A stretch of 24,470 bases of DNA from Hyphomicrobiales bacterium (GTDB lineage Bacteria > Pseudomonadota > Alphaproteobacteria > Rhizobiales > JAJFHC01): NCBI GenBank assembly GCA_021775835.1, contig JAJFHC010000267.1, forward strand, positions 1-24,470, in the 5' to 3' direction. Made by a program: the position numbers and the translations under genes. The notes beneath the pieces are model-generated. The model worked only from the letters and a program-made list of their open reading frames with translations. It was not told where the DNA came from and did no database searches. This document shows, piece after piece, positions 8,073 to 15,792 of this stretch; positions within the stretch are counted from its first letter, which is position 1; each line of letters opens with the position of its first letter.

Positions 8073-10994
8073 TTAGTTCGGCTCGAGCGCCATTTCCAGC
8101 AGTCGTGCAACATGCACGGCCGGCCGGCCTGTGGCGTCGGCGATCTGATGGCGACAGGAAGTCCCGTCGGCCACGAGCAAAGCGTCGGGTTCTTCACGAA
8201 TTGCGGGGAACAAATCAAGCTCACCCATCGCCAGGGATATCTCGTGTGTGTCGGTGCCATAACCGAATGAACCGGCCATGCCGCAGCATCCCGACCGGAT
8301 GATCGTGGTGTCCGTATCGGGCAGGAGGTCCAGTGTCTTCTCAATGTCGCTCATCATGCCGAAGGCCTTTTGGTGGCAGTGCCCGTGCAACAAGATTCTG
8401 GGCGCTGGAGACTTGAGGGGCAGATCGAGTGTTCCTTCCGCCGCCTTTTGCGACAGGTATTCTTCGAACATGAACACACTCTTGGCGACACGTTCGGTTT
8501 CCTTGCCGGGCAGGAGTGCCGGGATTTCGTCTCGGAGCGTCAGGAGACAACTCGGCTCAAGACCGACTATGGACGCGCCACGATCGGCATGGGGAAGGAG
8601 CGCCGTGACCAGCCGCCGGGCTTCCGCTTTCGCTTCGTCGATCAGCCCTGCGGACAGAAAGGTCCTGCCGCAACACAATGGCCGGTCATTATCGCGCGGG
8701 CTTGCAACGCCAACGGTGGCGCCGGTCCGCTCAAGAACCCGCCCGGCAGCCCGCACATTATCCGGCTCGAAGTACCGGTTGAAGGTATCGGCGAAAACGA
8801 CAATTTCCGGATTTCCGATTGTGCCGAGTTCTCCGTCGCGAAAGGGATTCGAGTCCCAACGGGGAAGTCTGCGAGTTGCCGTAAATCCGGTCGGCTGTTC
8901 GAGTGCCCGGGCGAGGCCGGGAATGGTGTTTCGGGCATTCATGAACCACGGAAATCTTGATGCCGACGGCGCGTATCTCGGCAGGAAAGCGACCAGGCGA
9001 TCGTGGAGGGAGATGCCCTTCTCGCGAGCACGCGCGGCCATCACCTCGATCTTCATGCGTGCCATGTCGACGCCGGTGGGACATTCCCGCTTGCACCCCT
9101 TGCACGAGACGCAGAGCTTCATGGCCGCCATCATGTCGTCGGATGAAAAAGCGTCCTTGCCCAGTTGACCGGAAATCGCCAGCCGCAAAGTGTTGGCGCG
9201 TCCCCGGGTGAGGTCACGTTCGTTGCGCGTGACCCGGTATGACGGGCACATCACGCCACCGGTCAGCTTGCGGCAGGCGCCGTTGTTGTTGCACATCTCG
9301 ACAGCGCCCTGGAAGCCGCCTCCGGCTCCGGGCCAGGCCGACCAGTCGAGATGGGTGTCGAATTCTTCGACGTTGTAGTTGGGCGCATACCGAAACAGGG
9401 AACGATCGTCCATGCGTGGTGGAGACACGATCTTGCCTGGATTGAAAACGCCCGCCGGGTCAAAATGTTGCTTGACCTCTTCGAATGCTGCCGTGATCCG
9501 GCTCCCGAACATGGATTCATGGAATTCCGATCGCACGATGCCATCCCCGTGTTCGCCGGAATGGGAGCCCTTGTATTTGCGGACAAGTTCAAAAGCCTGT
9601 TCGGCGATTGTCCGCATGGTTGCCACGTCCTGGTCCTGTTTCAGGTTAAGCACGGGGCGCACGTGCAGGCAGCCGACCGAGGCGTGGGCGTACCACGTGC
9701 CCCTGGCGCCGTGCTTTTCAAAAATCTCCGTCAGGCCGGCGGTGTAGTCTGCAAGATCCGGCAGCTCGACCGCGCAGTCCTCGACAAAGGAGACCGGTTT
9801 GCCCTCGGCCTTCATCGACATCATGATGTTGAGGCCGGACTTGCGAACTTCCGCAATGGCGGCCTGCAGGTCATTGTCGATCACGTGGACAACACCACCC
9901 CGGTGTGCATCGTCGGCCTCCCAGGAGAAGCCAAGGCCGGCCATGGCATCGTCGAGGTCCTGAAGTTTTCGAAGGTTCTCCTTGGCGTCGTCTTCGGCAA
10001 ATTCAACCAGAAGCAGGGCCTCGGGATTGCCGCGGACGAACCGTTCCACGGTCGGCCGGAACATGTCGATTTCCCGTGCCAGAGCGATCATCGTGGAGTC
10101 GACCAGTTCAACGGCCTGGACGCCCAGCTTTACCAGATGCTGAGTGGCCTCCATGGCCTGATAGAATGTCGGAAAATGGCAAACGCCCATGACCTTGCTG
10201 GTCACCAGGGGCGATAGCTTCAGTTCGATCGCGCCAGAGTAGGCGAGGGTGCCTTCCGATCCGACCAGCAGGTGCGACAGGTTATTGGGAATGTTGGCGG
10301 GGACAAGGGCATCGATGTTGTACCCGCCGACGCGCCGCAGGACATTGGGGAAGCGATCCGCGATTTCAACGACCTCCCTCTTTCCCAGCGCCAACAGGGG
10401 GGAGATCAGCTCATGGCCCGGTGACCCCGGTTTCAGATTGTCCAGGCCGAGAGGGCCCAGCCGTTGGCTCGTACCGTCGGCGAGAATGGCGTCAATCGAC
10501 AGAACGTTGTCGCGCATGGTGCCATACCGAATCGACCGCCCACCGCAGGAGTTGTTGCCCGCCATGCCACCGATTGTTGCCCGTGATGCGGTCGAGACAT
10601 CGACTGGAAACCACAGGCCGTGAGGTTTCAACGCCCGGTTCAAGTCATCGAGAACTATGCCCGGCTCGACGCGGCACCGTTTGTTTTCCACATCCAGTTC
10701 GAGAATTCGGTTCAGGTGTTTCGAGGTGTCGACGACGATCGAGTGATTGACGGTTTGTCCGCATTGGGAGGTGCCGCCGCCGCGGGCAAGAATGGACATG
10801 TTCTCGTCGCGGGCGGCCGAGATACAGGCTCTAACATCGTCGATTGTTCCTGGCACCACGACGCCAACCGGCATCATCTGGTAGATCGAGGCGTCGGTGG
10901 CGTAGCGGCCTCGGCTGAACGCATCGAACATGACGTCGCCCGAGATTTCACGTCGTAACCGACGTTCAAGACCAGGGCTTGCCACCACGGTCAT
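8073..10994 (-). CDS. Fused FAD-linked oxidase / Fe-S cluster protein, 2-hydroxyacid dehydrogenase (GlcD-GlcF / YdiJ-like)
   Basis: A 973-residue fusion. The N-terminal PCMH-type FAD domain (about 45-225) contains ILARGGGTSQCG (68-79) and GGMAGNNSCGG (142-152). The FAD-oxidase C domain follows to roughly residue 540. Then come two ferredoxin-like cysteine clusters, one around CNNNGAC (about 566) and one CVSCKGCKRECP (about 630). Last are two CCG-type regions (LCCGRTF; HGHCHQK...SGCCGMAG) as in GlcF and heterodisulfide reductase subunits. The order matches E. coli YdiJ (about 1018 residues), a D-2-hydroxyglutarate dehydrogenase-like enzyme. It likely oxidises a D-2-hydroxyacid to the 2-oxoacid and passes electrons to the respiratory chain. 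GGAGTGG precedes the ATG. First gene of the minus-strand run; substrate (2-hydroxyglutarate, lactate, glycolate) unresolved. Confidence 0.9.
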   Translation of the reverse strand: MTVVASPGLERRLRREISGDVMFDAFSRGRYATDASIYQMMPVGVVVPGTIDDVRACISAARDENMSILARGGGTSQCGQTVNHSIVVDTSKHLNRILELDVENKRCRVEPGIVLDDLNRALKPHGLWFPVDVSTASRATIGGMAGNNSCGGRSIRYGTMRDNVLSIDAILADGTSQRLGPLGLDNLKPGSPGHELISPLLALGKREVVEIADRFPNVLRRVGGYNIDALVPANIPNNLSHLLVGSEGTLAYSGAIELKLSPLVTSKVMGVCHFPTFYQAMEATQHLVKLGVQAVELVDSTMIALAREIDMFRPTVERFVRGNPEALLLVEFAEDDAKENLRKLQDLDDAMAGLGFSWEADDAHRGGVVHVIDNDLQAAIAEVRKSGLNIMMSMKAEGKPVSFVEDCAVELPDLADYTAGLTEIFEKHGARGTWYAHASVGCLHVRPVLNLKQDQDVATMRTIAEQAFELVRKYKGSHSGEHGDGIVRSEFHESMFGSRITAAFEEVKQHFDPAGVFNPGKIVSPPRMDDRSLFRYAPNYNVEEFDTHLDWSAWPGAGGGFQGAVEMCNNNGACRKLTGGVMCPSYRVTRNERDLTRGRANTLRLAISGQLGKDAFSSDDMMAAMKLCVSCKGCKRECPTGVDMARMKIEVMAARAREKGISLHDRLVAFLPRYAPSASRFPWFMNARNTIPGLARALEQPTGFTATRRLPRWDSNPFRDGELGTIGNPEIVVFADTFNRYFEPDNVRAAGRVLERTGATVGVASPRDNDRPLCCGRTFLSAGLIDEAKAEARRLVTALLPHADRGASIVGLEPSCLLTLRDEIPALLPGKETERVAKSVFMFEEYLSQKAAEGTLDLPLKSPAPRILLHGHCHQKAFGMMSDIEKTLDLLPDTDTTIIRSGCCGMAGSFGYGTDTHEISLAMGELDLFPAIREEPDALLVADGTSCRHQIADATGRPAVHVARLLEMALEPN

Positions 10995-11023
10995 CTTTCC
11001 ACTCCGATGTTTTCGCTTGACGT

Positions 11024-11041
11024 AATTATGAATTCATAATT
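11024..11041. promoter_or_regulatory. Perfect 18-bp palindromic operator between two divergent operons
   Basis: AATTATGAATTCATAATT is its own reverse complement over all 18 bases. A second short palindrome, TTGTACAA, follows at 11046-11053. The site lies between the divergent starts at 10994 and 11134 and overlaps the candidate -10 box of the minus-strand promoter. Size and symmetry suit a dimeric winged-helix repressor; the GntR protein encoded in the same run is the natural candidate, by inference. Confidence 0.72.
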
Positions 11042-11053
11042 CAATTTGTACAA
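11025..11053 (-). promoter_or_regulatory. Candidate sigma-70 promoter for the oxidase-GntR-aminotransferase run
   Basis: On the minus strand, TTGTAC (11053-11048) and CATAAT (11030-11025) are separated by exactly 17 bases. The -10 matches the consensus at 5 of 6 positions and the -35 at 4 of 6. The start codon at 10994 lies about 30 bases further on. The -10 and most of the spacer are inside the 18-bp palindrome, so a bound repressor would block the polymerase. Confidence 0.6.
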
Positions 11054-11133
11054 TCCTTAAGATGCTTTCGGATCAGATGGTCGGCGCACCATTCCGCCTC
11101 GACCGAAGGCCTATAACGCAGGAAACTTCATTG

Positions 11134-12321
11134 ATGAGAACGGCCGGGCGTCATTTTTTGCAGATCCCGGGGCCGAGCCCTGTGCCTGACAGAATATTGC
11201 GGGCTATCGACATGCCGACCATCGATCACCGCGGACCGGCGTTCGCGGATGTGGGCCGGCGTTCGCTTGAGGGCATGAAGTCGATCTTCAAGACCGACTC
11301 CCATGTTTTCATCTATCCATCATCAGGAACCGGCGCGTGGGAGGCGGCACTGGTCAACAGCACGTCTCCCGGCGACCGGGTGCTGATGTTCGAAACCGGA
11401 CATTTTGCGACACTTTGGAAGGCGCTCGCCCTGCGCATCGGGCTGCAGCCGGAATTCATTGAAGGCGACTGGCGCGGCGGCGCGGAAGCCGATCGGATCG
11501 AACAACGGTTGCGCGAAGACAAAGGCCACGAGATCAAGGCGGTGTGCGTCGTCCACAACGAAACATCGACGGGTTCAGTGACGCCGGTGCTTGAAGTCCG
11601 CAAGGCGATTGACGCCGCCGGCCATCCGGCTTTGCTCATGGTCGATACGATCTCCGGCCTCGCGGCCATCGACTACCGTCACGACGAGTGGGGTGTCGAT
11701 GTGGCCGTGTCGGGTTCACAGAAAGGCCTGATGCTGCCGCCGGGAATATCGTTCAATGCGGTCAGCGAAAAGGCCATGAAAGTTTCGAAGACGGCGGCGA
11801 TGCCGCGCGCCTACTGGTCATGGGACGACATGGTCGGGCCAAATGAAAAGGGCTATTTTCCCTACACCCCGGCCACCAACATGCTTTACGGGCTCAACGA
11901 AGCCATCGACATGCTGCATGAAGAGGGGCTGGACACCGTGTTCGCACGGCACGGACGTCATGGCGAAGCCACCCGACTGGCTGTGCGGGCCTGGGATCTG
12001 GAGGTTCTGTGCAACCGCCAGGGTCAGGAAAGCGGCGTGCTCACAGCCGTCATGCTTCCCGAAGGCCACAGCGCCGATGCTTTCCGGGCCACGACCCTAA
12101 AAAACTTCGACCTCTCGCTCGGCAACGGGCTTTCCAAGGTCGCCGACAAGGTCTTCCGTATCGGTCATCTCGGTGACTTCAACGACCTCACCCTGATGGC
12201 GACCCTGTCAGGTGTCGAAATGGGGTTGGTCAAAGCCGGCGTTCCTCACAAAAACGGCGGTGCTCAAGCGGCCATGGGACATCTATTGCAAACCCCGTCA
12301 GCGTCCTCAGGGGCGGTATAA
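11134..12321 (+). CDS. Class V aminotransferase, serine/alanine/aspartate-glyoxylate aminotransferase family
   Basis: A 395-residue PLP enzyme that transfers an amino group, in this family usually to glyoxylate. Motifs: IPGPSPVPDRIL (11-22), DMPTIDHRGP (26-35), PSSGTGAWEAA (62-72), HNETSTG (141-147), and GSQKGLMLPPG with the PLP lysine at 197. Length is usual for SgaA and BhcA-type proteins (about 395-405). An upstream ATG at 11062 is in frame, but AGGAAA eight bases before the ATG at 11134 and the family N-terminus favour the latter. It is the first gene of the plus-strand run and is divergent from the oxidase operon across a palindromic operator. Serine-glyoxylate, alanine-glyoxylate and aspartate-glyoxylate activity cannot be separated by eye. 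Confidence 0.88.
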   Translation: MRTAGRHFLQIPGPSPVPDRILRAIDMPTIDHRGPAFADVGRRSLEGMKSIFKTDSHVFIYPSSGTGAWEAALVNSTSPGDRVLMFETGHFATLWKALALRIGLQPEFIEGDWRGGAEADRIEQRLREDKGHEIKAVCVVHNETSTGSVTPVLEVRKAIDAAGHPALLMVDTISGLAAIDYRHDEWGVDVAVSGSQKGLMLPPGISFNAVSEKAMKVSKTAAMPRAYWSWDDMVGPNEKGYFPYTPATNMLYGLNEAIDMLHEEGLDTVFARHGRHGEATRLAVRAWDLEVLCNRQGQESGVLTAVMLPEGHSADAFRATTLKNFDLSLGNGLSKVADKVFRIGHLGDFNDLTLMATLSGVEMGLVKAGVPHKNGGAQAAMGHLLQTPSASSGAV

Positions 12322-12375
12322 GGCGGCGGAAAAATAACAGTCCGGACCAAACTTAAATCCAAGGGAGTAAATAAC

Positions 12376-13356
12376 ATGAAACTCAAGACCATTCTGATCA
12401 GCGCGGCCGTCTCCGCCCTGTTTGCGGTACCCGGCCATTCTGCTGAACTGACCCTCAAGTTCGGGCATGTGGGCAAGCCCGGCTCGCTGTTTGAATCAAG
12501 CGTGAACGCTTTTGCCGAGTGTTCCAACAAGGCTCTGGGCGACAAGGCTGAAGTTCAGACATTCGGGTCGTCTCAACTTGGCAAGGACAAGGAGTTGTTG
12601 CAGAAACTCAAGCTTGGCCAGATCACGTTTTCGCTGCCGTCGTCAGTGATGTCTTCCGTTGCCGACGAGTTCGGCGTCTTCGAGATGCCCTACATCATCA
12701 AGGACCGTGGCCACATGCGCCGGGTTCAGGGCGAGCTGATGGGCACCTTCCAGGCTGCTGCCAAAGCCAAGGGATACAGGATCATCGGTCTGTTCGAGAA
12801 CGGCTTCCGGCACATCACCAACAATGTGCGGGCCGTCAACAAACCAGCCGACCTGGCGGGCGTCAAACTGCGCACCCCCAAGGGCGCGTGGCGGGTGAAG
12901 ATGTTCAAGCTCTACGGTGCCAATCCAACGCCGATGGCTTTTTCCGAAGTCTTCACGGCGTTGCAGACCAGCGTCATCGACGGACAGGAAAATCCTTACG
13001 CACAGATTGCCTCGGCGAAATTCCAGGAAGTCCAGAAGTACCTGTCGATCACGGGTCATGTCTATACACCGGCTTATGTCCTGGTCTCCGACAAGCATTA
13101 TGCCAAACTGCCTGAAGATGTGCGGGCCGGGCTGGAGAAATGTGGGGCGGAAACGCAAAATTTTGTTTATGACCTCGCGGCCAAGCTGGAAACCGAGCTT
13201 CTGGACGTGATCAAGGCGGCTGGTGTTGCCGTCAACGAAGCCGACAAGAACGCTTTCATCGCGGCGTCAAAACCGATCTATGACGAGTTCTCAAGCTCGG
13301 TCGAAGGCGGCGGCGACCTGATCAAGAAAGTTCAGGCACTGGCCAGTGGTTCTTGA
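12376..13356 (+). CDS. dctP: TRAP transporter substrate-binding protein, DctP family
   Basis: A 326-residue periplasmic binding protein of a tripartite ATP-independent transporter. A Sec signal peptide covers about residues 1-23 (cleavage near GHSA-ELTL). The conserved GVKLRTP motif at 162-168 contains Arg166, which in this family binds the ligand carboxylate. The downstream AFSEVFTALQTSVIDGQENP block is also characteristic. This points to an organic acid as ligand but does not say which. GGGAG seven to eight bases before the ATG supports the start. The gene follows the aminotransferase by 54 bases and is followed by a hairpin before the membrane subunits. Confidence 0.93.
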   Translation: MKLKTILISAAVSALFAVPGHSAELTLKFGHVGKPGSLFESSVNAFAECSNKALGDKAEVQTFGSSQLGKDKELLQKLKLGQITFSLPSSVMSSVADEFGVFEMPYIIKDRGHMRRVQGELMGTFQAAAKAKGYRIIGLFENGFRHITNNVRAVNKPADLAGVKLRTPKGAWRVKMFKLYGANPTPMAFSEVFTALQTSVIDGQENPYAQIASAKFQEVQKYLSITGHVYTPAYVLVSDKHYAKLPEDVRAGLEKCGAETQNFVYDLAAKLETELLDVIKAAGVAVNEADKNAFIAASKPIYDEFSSSVEGGGDLIKKVQALASGS

Positions 13357-13366
13357 AGCATTAAGG

Positions 13367-13392
13367 GATCGGCGGTGAACTTTCCGCCGATC
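13367..13392 (+). terminator. Intergenic hairpin/attenuator between dctP and dctQ
   Basis: Perfect 9-bp stem GATCGGCGG / CCGCCGATC (13367-13375 and 13384-13392) with an eight-base loop, followed by TTGTCTTC. It starts 11 bases after the dctP stop. The T-tract is imperfect, so it may end only part of the transcripts or serve as a 3' stabiliser for the dctP message. Confidence 0.6.
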
Positions 13393-13475
13393 TTGTCTTC
13401 GCGATCTTGAGCAGCCTGGATACGATCAGATCGATCGGGCTGCTCACCCACCCGCCCAAAACGACCAGGATCGTC

Positions 13476-14021
13476 ATGTCCGTTCAGATCAGCCGTATTC
13501 TCGAAACCGTTCTGGAATGGGTGGTGATTGTCCTGATGGTGATGCTCACCGTCGTCGTTATCGTGGCGGTCCTGTTCCGTCTCGCCGGTGACTCGCTGTC
13601 CTGGTACGACGAGATTGCGGCAATCCAGCTCTCCTGGATTACCTATTACGGCGCCGCGCTCGCCGCCCTCAAGCGCCGGCATATTGGTTTTGACAGCGTC
13701 CTGCTTTCCATCCCGATGCCCGCGCGCATGATCTGTGTGGCAATTGCCGAGATCATTGTGCTGGGTTTCTTTGTGACCTTGGCCGTGACCGGGTGGCAGG
13801 TACTAGAGGTTCTTGAAGGCGATCGGCTCGTGTCGCTCACCTGGATGCCGGTTCAAGTCACGCAGTCCGTCATTCCGATCGGGGGTGCGCTTTTCGTCTT
13901 GTGTGAACTTTTGAGCTTCCCGCATTATTGGCGGACGACCGCGGCCGGGATCTCGCTCGACCATGCCGAAATCCAGGAGGAAGTCGAAACCGAACTTCAA
14001 AAAGCGGGAGAGCGGCCCTAG
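13476..14021 (+). CDS. dctQ: TRAP transporter small membrane subunit, DctQ family
   Basis: A 181-residue inner-membrane protein with four predicted helices. They lie around the ILETVLEWVVIVLMVMLTVV stretch, the WYDEIAAIQLSWITYYGAALA region (typical DctQ), a third hydrophobic segment after PMPARMICVA, and a fourth near SVIPIGGALFVLCELL. DctQ links the binding protein to the transport subunit. A longer frame from a TTG at 13407 is open but would run through the leader after the hairpin. The ATG at 13476 with AGGA five bases before it and the family N-terminus is preferred. The stop codon abuts the dctM start directly. Confidence 0.9.
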   Translation: MSVQISRILETVLEWVVIVLMVMLTVVVIVAVLFRLAGDSLSWYDEIAAIQLSWITYYGAALAALKRRHIGFDSVLLSIPMPARMICVAIAEIIVLGFFVTLAVTGWQVLEVLEGDRLVSLTWMPVQVTQSVIPIGGALFVLCELLSFPHYWRTTAAGISLDHAEIQEEVETELQKAGERP

Positions 14022-15302
14022 ATGTTCATGCTGCTCATCTTTCTGGCGCTCCTTGCCATGATCTGCCTGAATGTGCCGATTGCCGTGGCGCTCGCCGTGG
14101 CGGCCATTCTCGGCTTGCTGGCCACTGAAGGCACCGACAGTCTGGTGACGGTTGCGCTCGACATGTACGACGGGTCGACCAAGTTCTCCCTGATTGCGAT
14201 TCCGATGTTCGTGCTCGCAGGTGCGATCATGAATGCCGGCGGCGTCACCGACAGGCTGATCAACTTTGTCTCTGCGATGGTAGGCTTCGTGCGTGGCGGA
14301 CTTGCCATGGTCAACATCGGGGTGTCCCTTTTCTTTGCTGAAATCTCGGGCTCGGCGGTCGCCGATGTGGCAGCACTAGGCTCGATACTGATTCCGCAGA
14401 TGAAGAAGCGCGGATACAGTGCGCCGTTTTCAGCCGCGGTGACGTCATCGTCGGCGTCGCTTGCCATCATTATCCCACCGTCGATTCCGATGATCCTCTA
14501 TGCAACGTCGGCGAACACATCCGTAGAACAGCTCTTTGTCGCAGGTTTCGTGCCGGGTCTGATGGGGGCTGCCGGGCTGATGGGTGTCGCGCACATGTTT
14601 GCGCGCCGGTACAACCTGCCGGTGGAAGAAGCCTTCAACATGAAACGGCTGCGCGAAACATTCCTTGAAGCGTTGCCTGCATTCTCCCTGCCCGTGATCA
14701 TTCTCGGCGGCATCTTCGGCGGTTTTGTAACGGCGACAGAAGCGGCAGGCCTTGCGGTCATCGCGGCCTTTCTGGTCGGCCTGTGGTACCGCCAGATGGA
14801 CATGAAACACCTCCGGCGGGCAATGCTGGACGGTGGCATGCAGACTGCCGTCGTCATGCTTCTTGTTGCAGCATCCGTGTTGATGGGCGGTTTTCTGACG
14901 CGGGCCCAGATGCCTCAGCAGCTGGCTGCCGGTATTCTCGATATTACAAACAACAAGTGGATGATCCTGCTGATCCTCAATTTCTTCTTCCTGATCATCG
15001 GCTTCTTCCTGCACTCTGCGGCGGCCATCATCCTGGTGGTGCCGATTGTCGTGCCGTTGATTGCGGCGGCCGGGATCGATCCGGTCCATTTCGGACTTGT
15101 GGTGACGCTGAACCTGGCCATCGGACAACAGACCCCACCGGTTGCCAGTGTCCTGATCACGTCGTGCGCAGTGGCGCGGGCAAACATCTGGGAGGTCTCC
15201 AAGGTCAATGTGTATTTCGTCGCCGTGCTCCTGGTGGTCCTGCTCATCTGTACCTACGTGCCTGCGATCCCCATGTTCCTGGTCGAGTATTTTTATCGAT
15301 AA
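14022..15302 (+). CDS. dctM: TRAP transporter large membrane subunit, DctM family
   Basis: A 426-residue protein with about twelve membrane helices, the ion-coupled transport subunit. Family features include VPIAVALAVAAILGLL at the N-terminus, the SLIAIPMFVLAGAIM segment, FAEISGSAVADVAALGSI, and the GLVVTLNLAIGQQTPPVAS motif near the C-terminus. Length is normal. The ATG follows the dctQ stop without a gap (TAGATG), so translation is probably coupled. It completes the DctPQM set and is followed after 64 bases by the GlcG-like gene. Confidence 0.95.
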   Translation: MFMLLIFLALLAMICLNVPIAVALAVAAILGLLATEGTDSLVTVALDMYDGSTKFSLIAIPMFVLAGAIMNAGGVTDRLINFVSAMVGFVRGGLAMVNIGVSLFFAEISGSAVADVAALGSILIPQMKKRGYSAPFSAAVTSSSASLAIIIPPSIPMILYATSANTSVEQLFVAGFVPGLMGAAGLMGVAHMFARRYNLPVEEAFNMKRLRETFLEALPAFSLPVIILGGIFGGFVTATEAAGLAVIAAFLVGLWYRQMDMKHLRRAMLDGGMQTAVVMLLVAASVLMGGFLTRAQMPQQLAAGILDITNNKWMILLILNFFFLIIGFFLHSAAAIILVVPIVVPLIAAAGIDPVHFGLVVTLNLAIGQQTPPVASVLITSCAVARANIWEVSKVNVYFVAVLLVVLLICTYVPAIPMFLVEYFYR

Positions 15303-15366
15303 GGGCCCGACGCCCAAAGTCTGTTAGATTCAACGAAATCGACAGACCGGTTTGGAGGAAATGCCA

Positions 15367-15792
15367 ATGAATTTGTCCCTGGATGCCGCACAGAAAATTC
15401 TTGCCACAACACTGGCCAAGGGTCGGGAATTGGGGTTGAAACCGTTGACCGTTGTGGTGCTCGATGCCGGCGGGCACCTTAAGGCTCTCGCCCGGGAAGA
15501 CGGCGCCAGTACGCTTCGGCCGGACATCGCCCGGGGCAAGGCAGGCGGGGCAATTGCCATGGGGCTGGGGTCGCGGTCGCTGTTCAAGCGTGCTCAGGAA
15601 CAGCCGTTTTTCATCCAGTCCATGAATGCTCTTGCCGACGGCTATCTGGTTCCTGTGCCCGGCGGTGTCCTGATCCGTAACGATGAAGGTATCGTGGGTG
15701 CGGTCGGTGTTACCGGGGACTCGTCCGACAATGACGAGATCTGCGCTATCACGGGCATCGAAGCGGCAGGGTTCACGGCAGATCCCGGCTAG
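15367..15792 (+). CDS. GlcG/HbpS-like protein (DUF336)
   Basis: A 141-residue small protein of the GlcG/HbpS (haem-degrading/PduO C-terminal) family. Recognisable blocks are VVLDAGGHLKALAREDGA, KAGGAIAMGLGSRSL and VPGGVLIRNDEGIVGAVGVTG, ending with EICAITGI. Relatives lie in glycolate (glc) operons and next to many catabolic genes; their biochemical role is mostly unclear. GGAGG at 15354-15358 is well spaced for the ATG at 15367 and too close for the ATG at 15361. Last gene of the plus-strand run; its stop codon overlaps that of the convergent EamA gene in the shared sequence CTAG. Confidence 0.88.
   Translation: MNLSLDAAQKILATTLAKGRELGLKPLTVVVLDAGGHLKALAREDGASTLRPDIARGKAGGAIAMGLGSRSLFKRAQEQPFFIQSMNALADGYLVPVPGGVLIRNDEGIVGAVGVTGDSSDNDEICAITGIEAAGFTADPG

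Noticed and set aside
8278..10217. Several long plus-strand frames opposite the oxidase gene
   Set aside because: All are antisense to a continuous 973-residue protein with FAD and Fe-S motifs; their products are low-complexity and Arg/Pro-rich, typical of shadow frames.
14445..15317. Minus-strand frame of 290 codons opposite dctM
   Set aside because: The product is rich in His, Asp and Gln as expected from antisense of membrane-protein codons; dctM is unambiguous.
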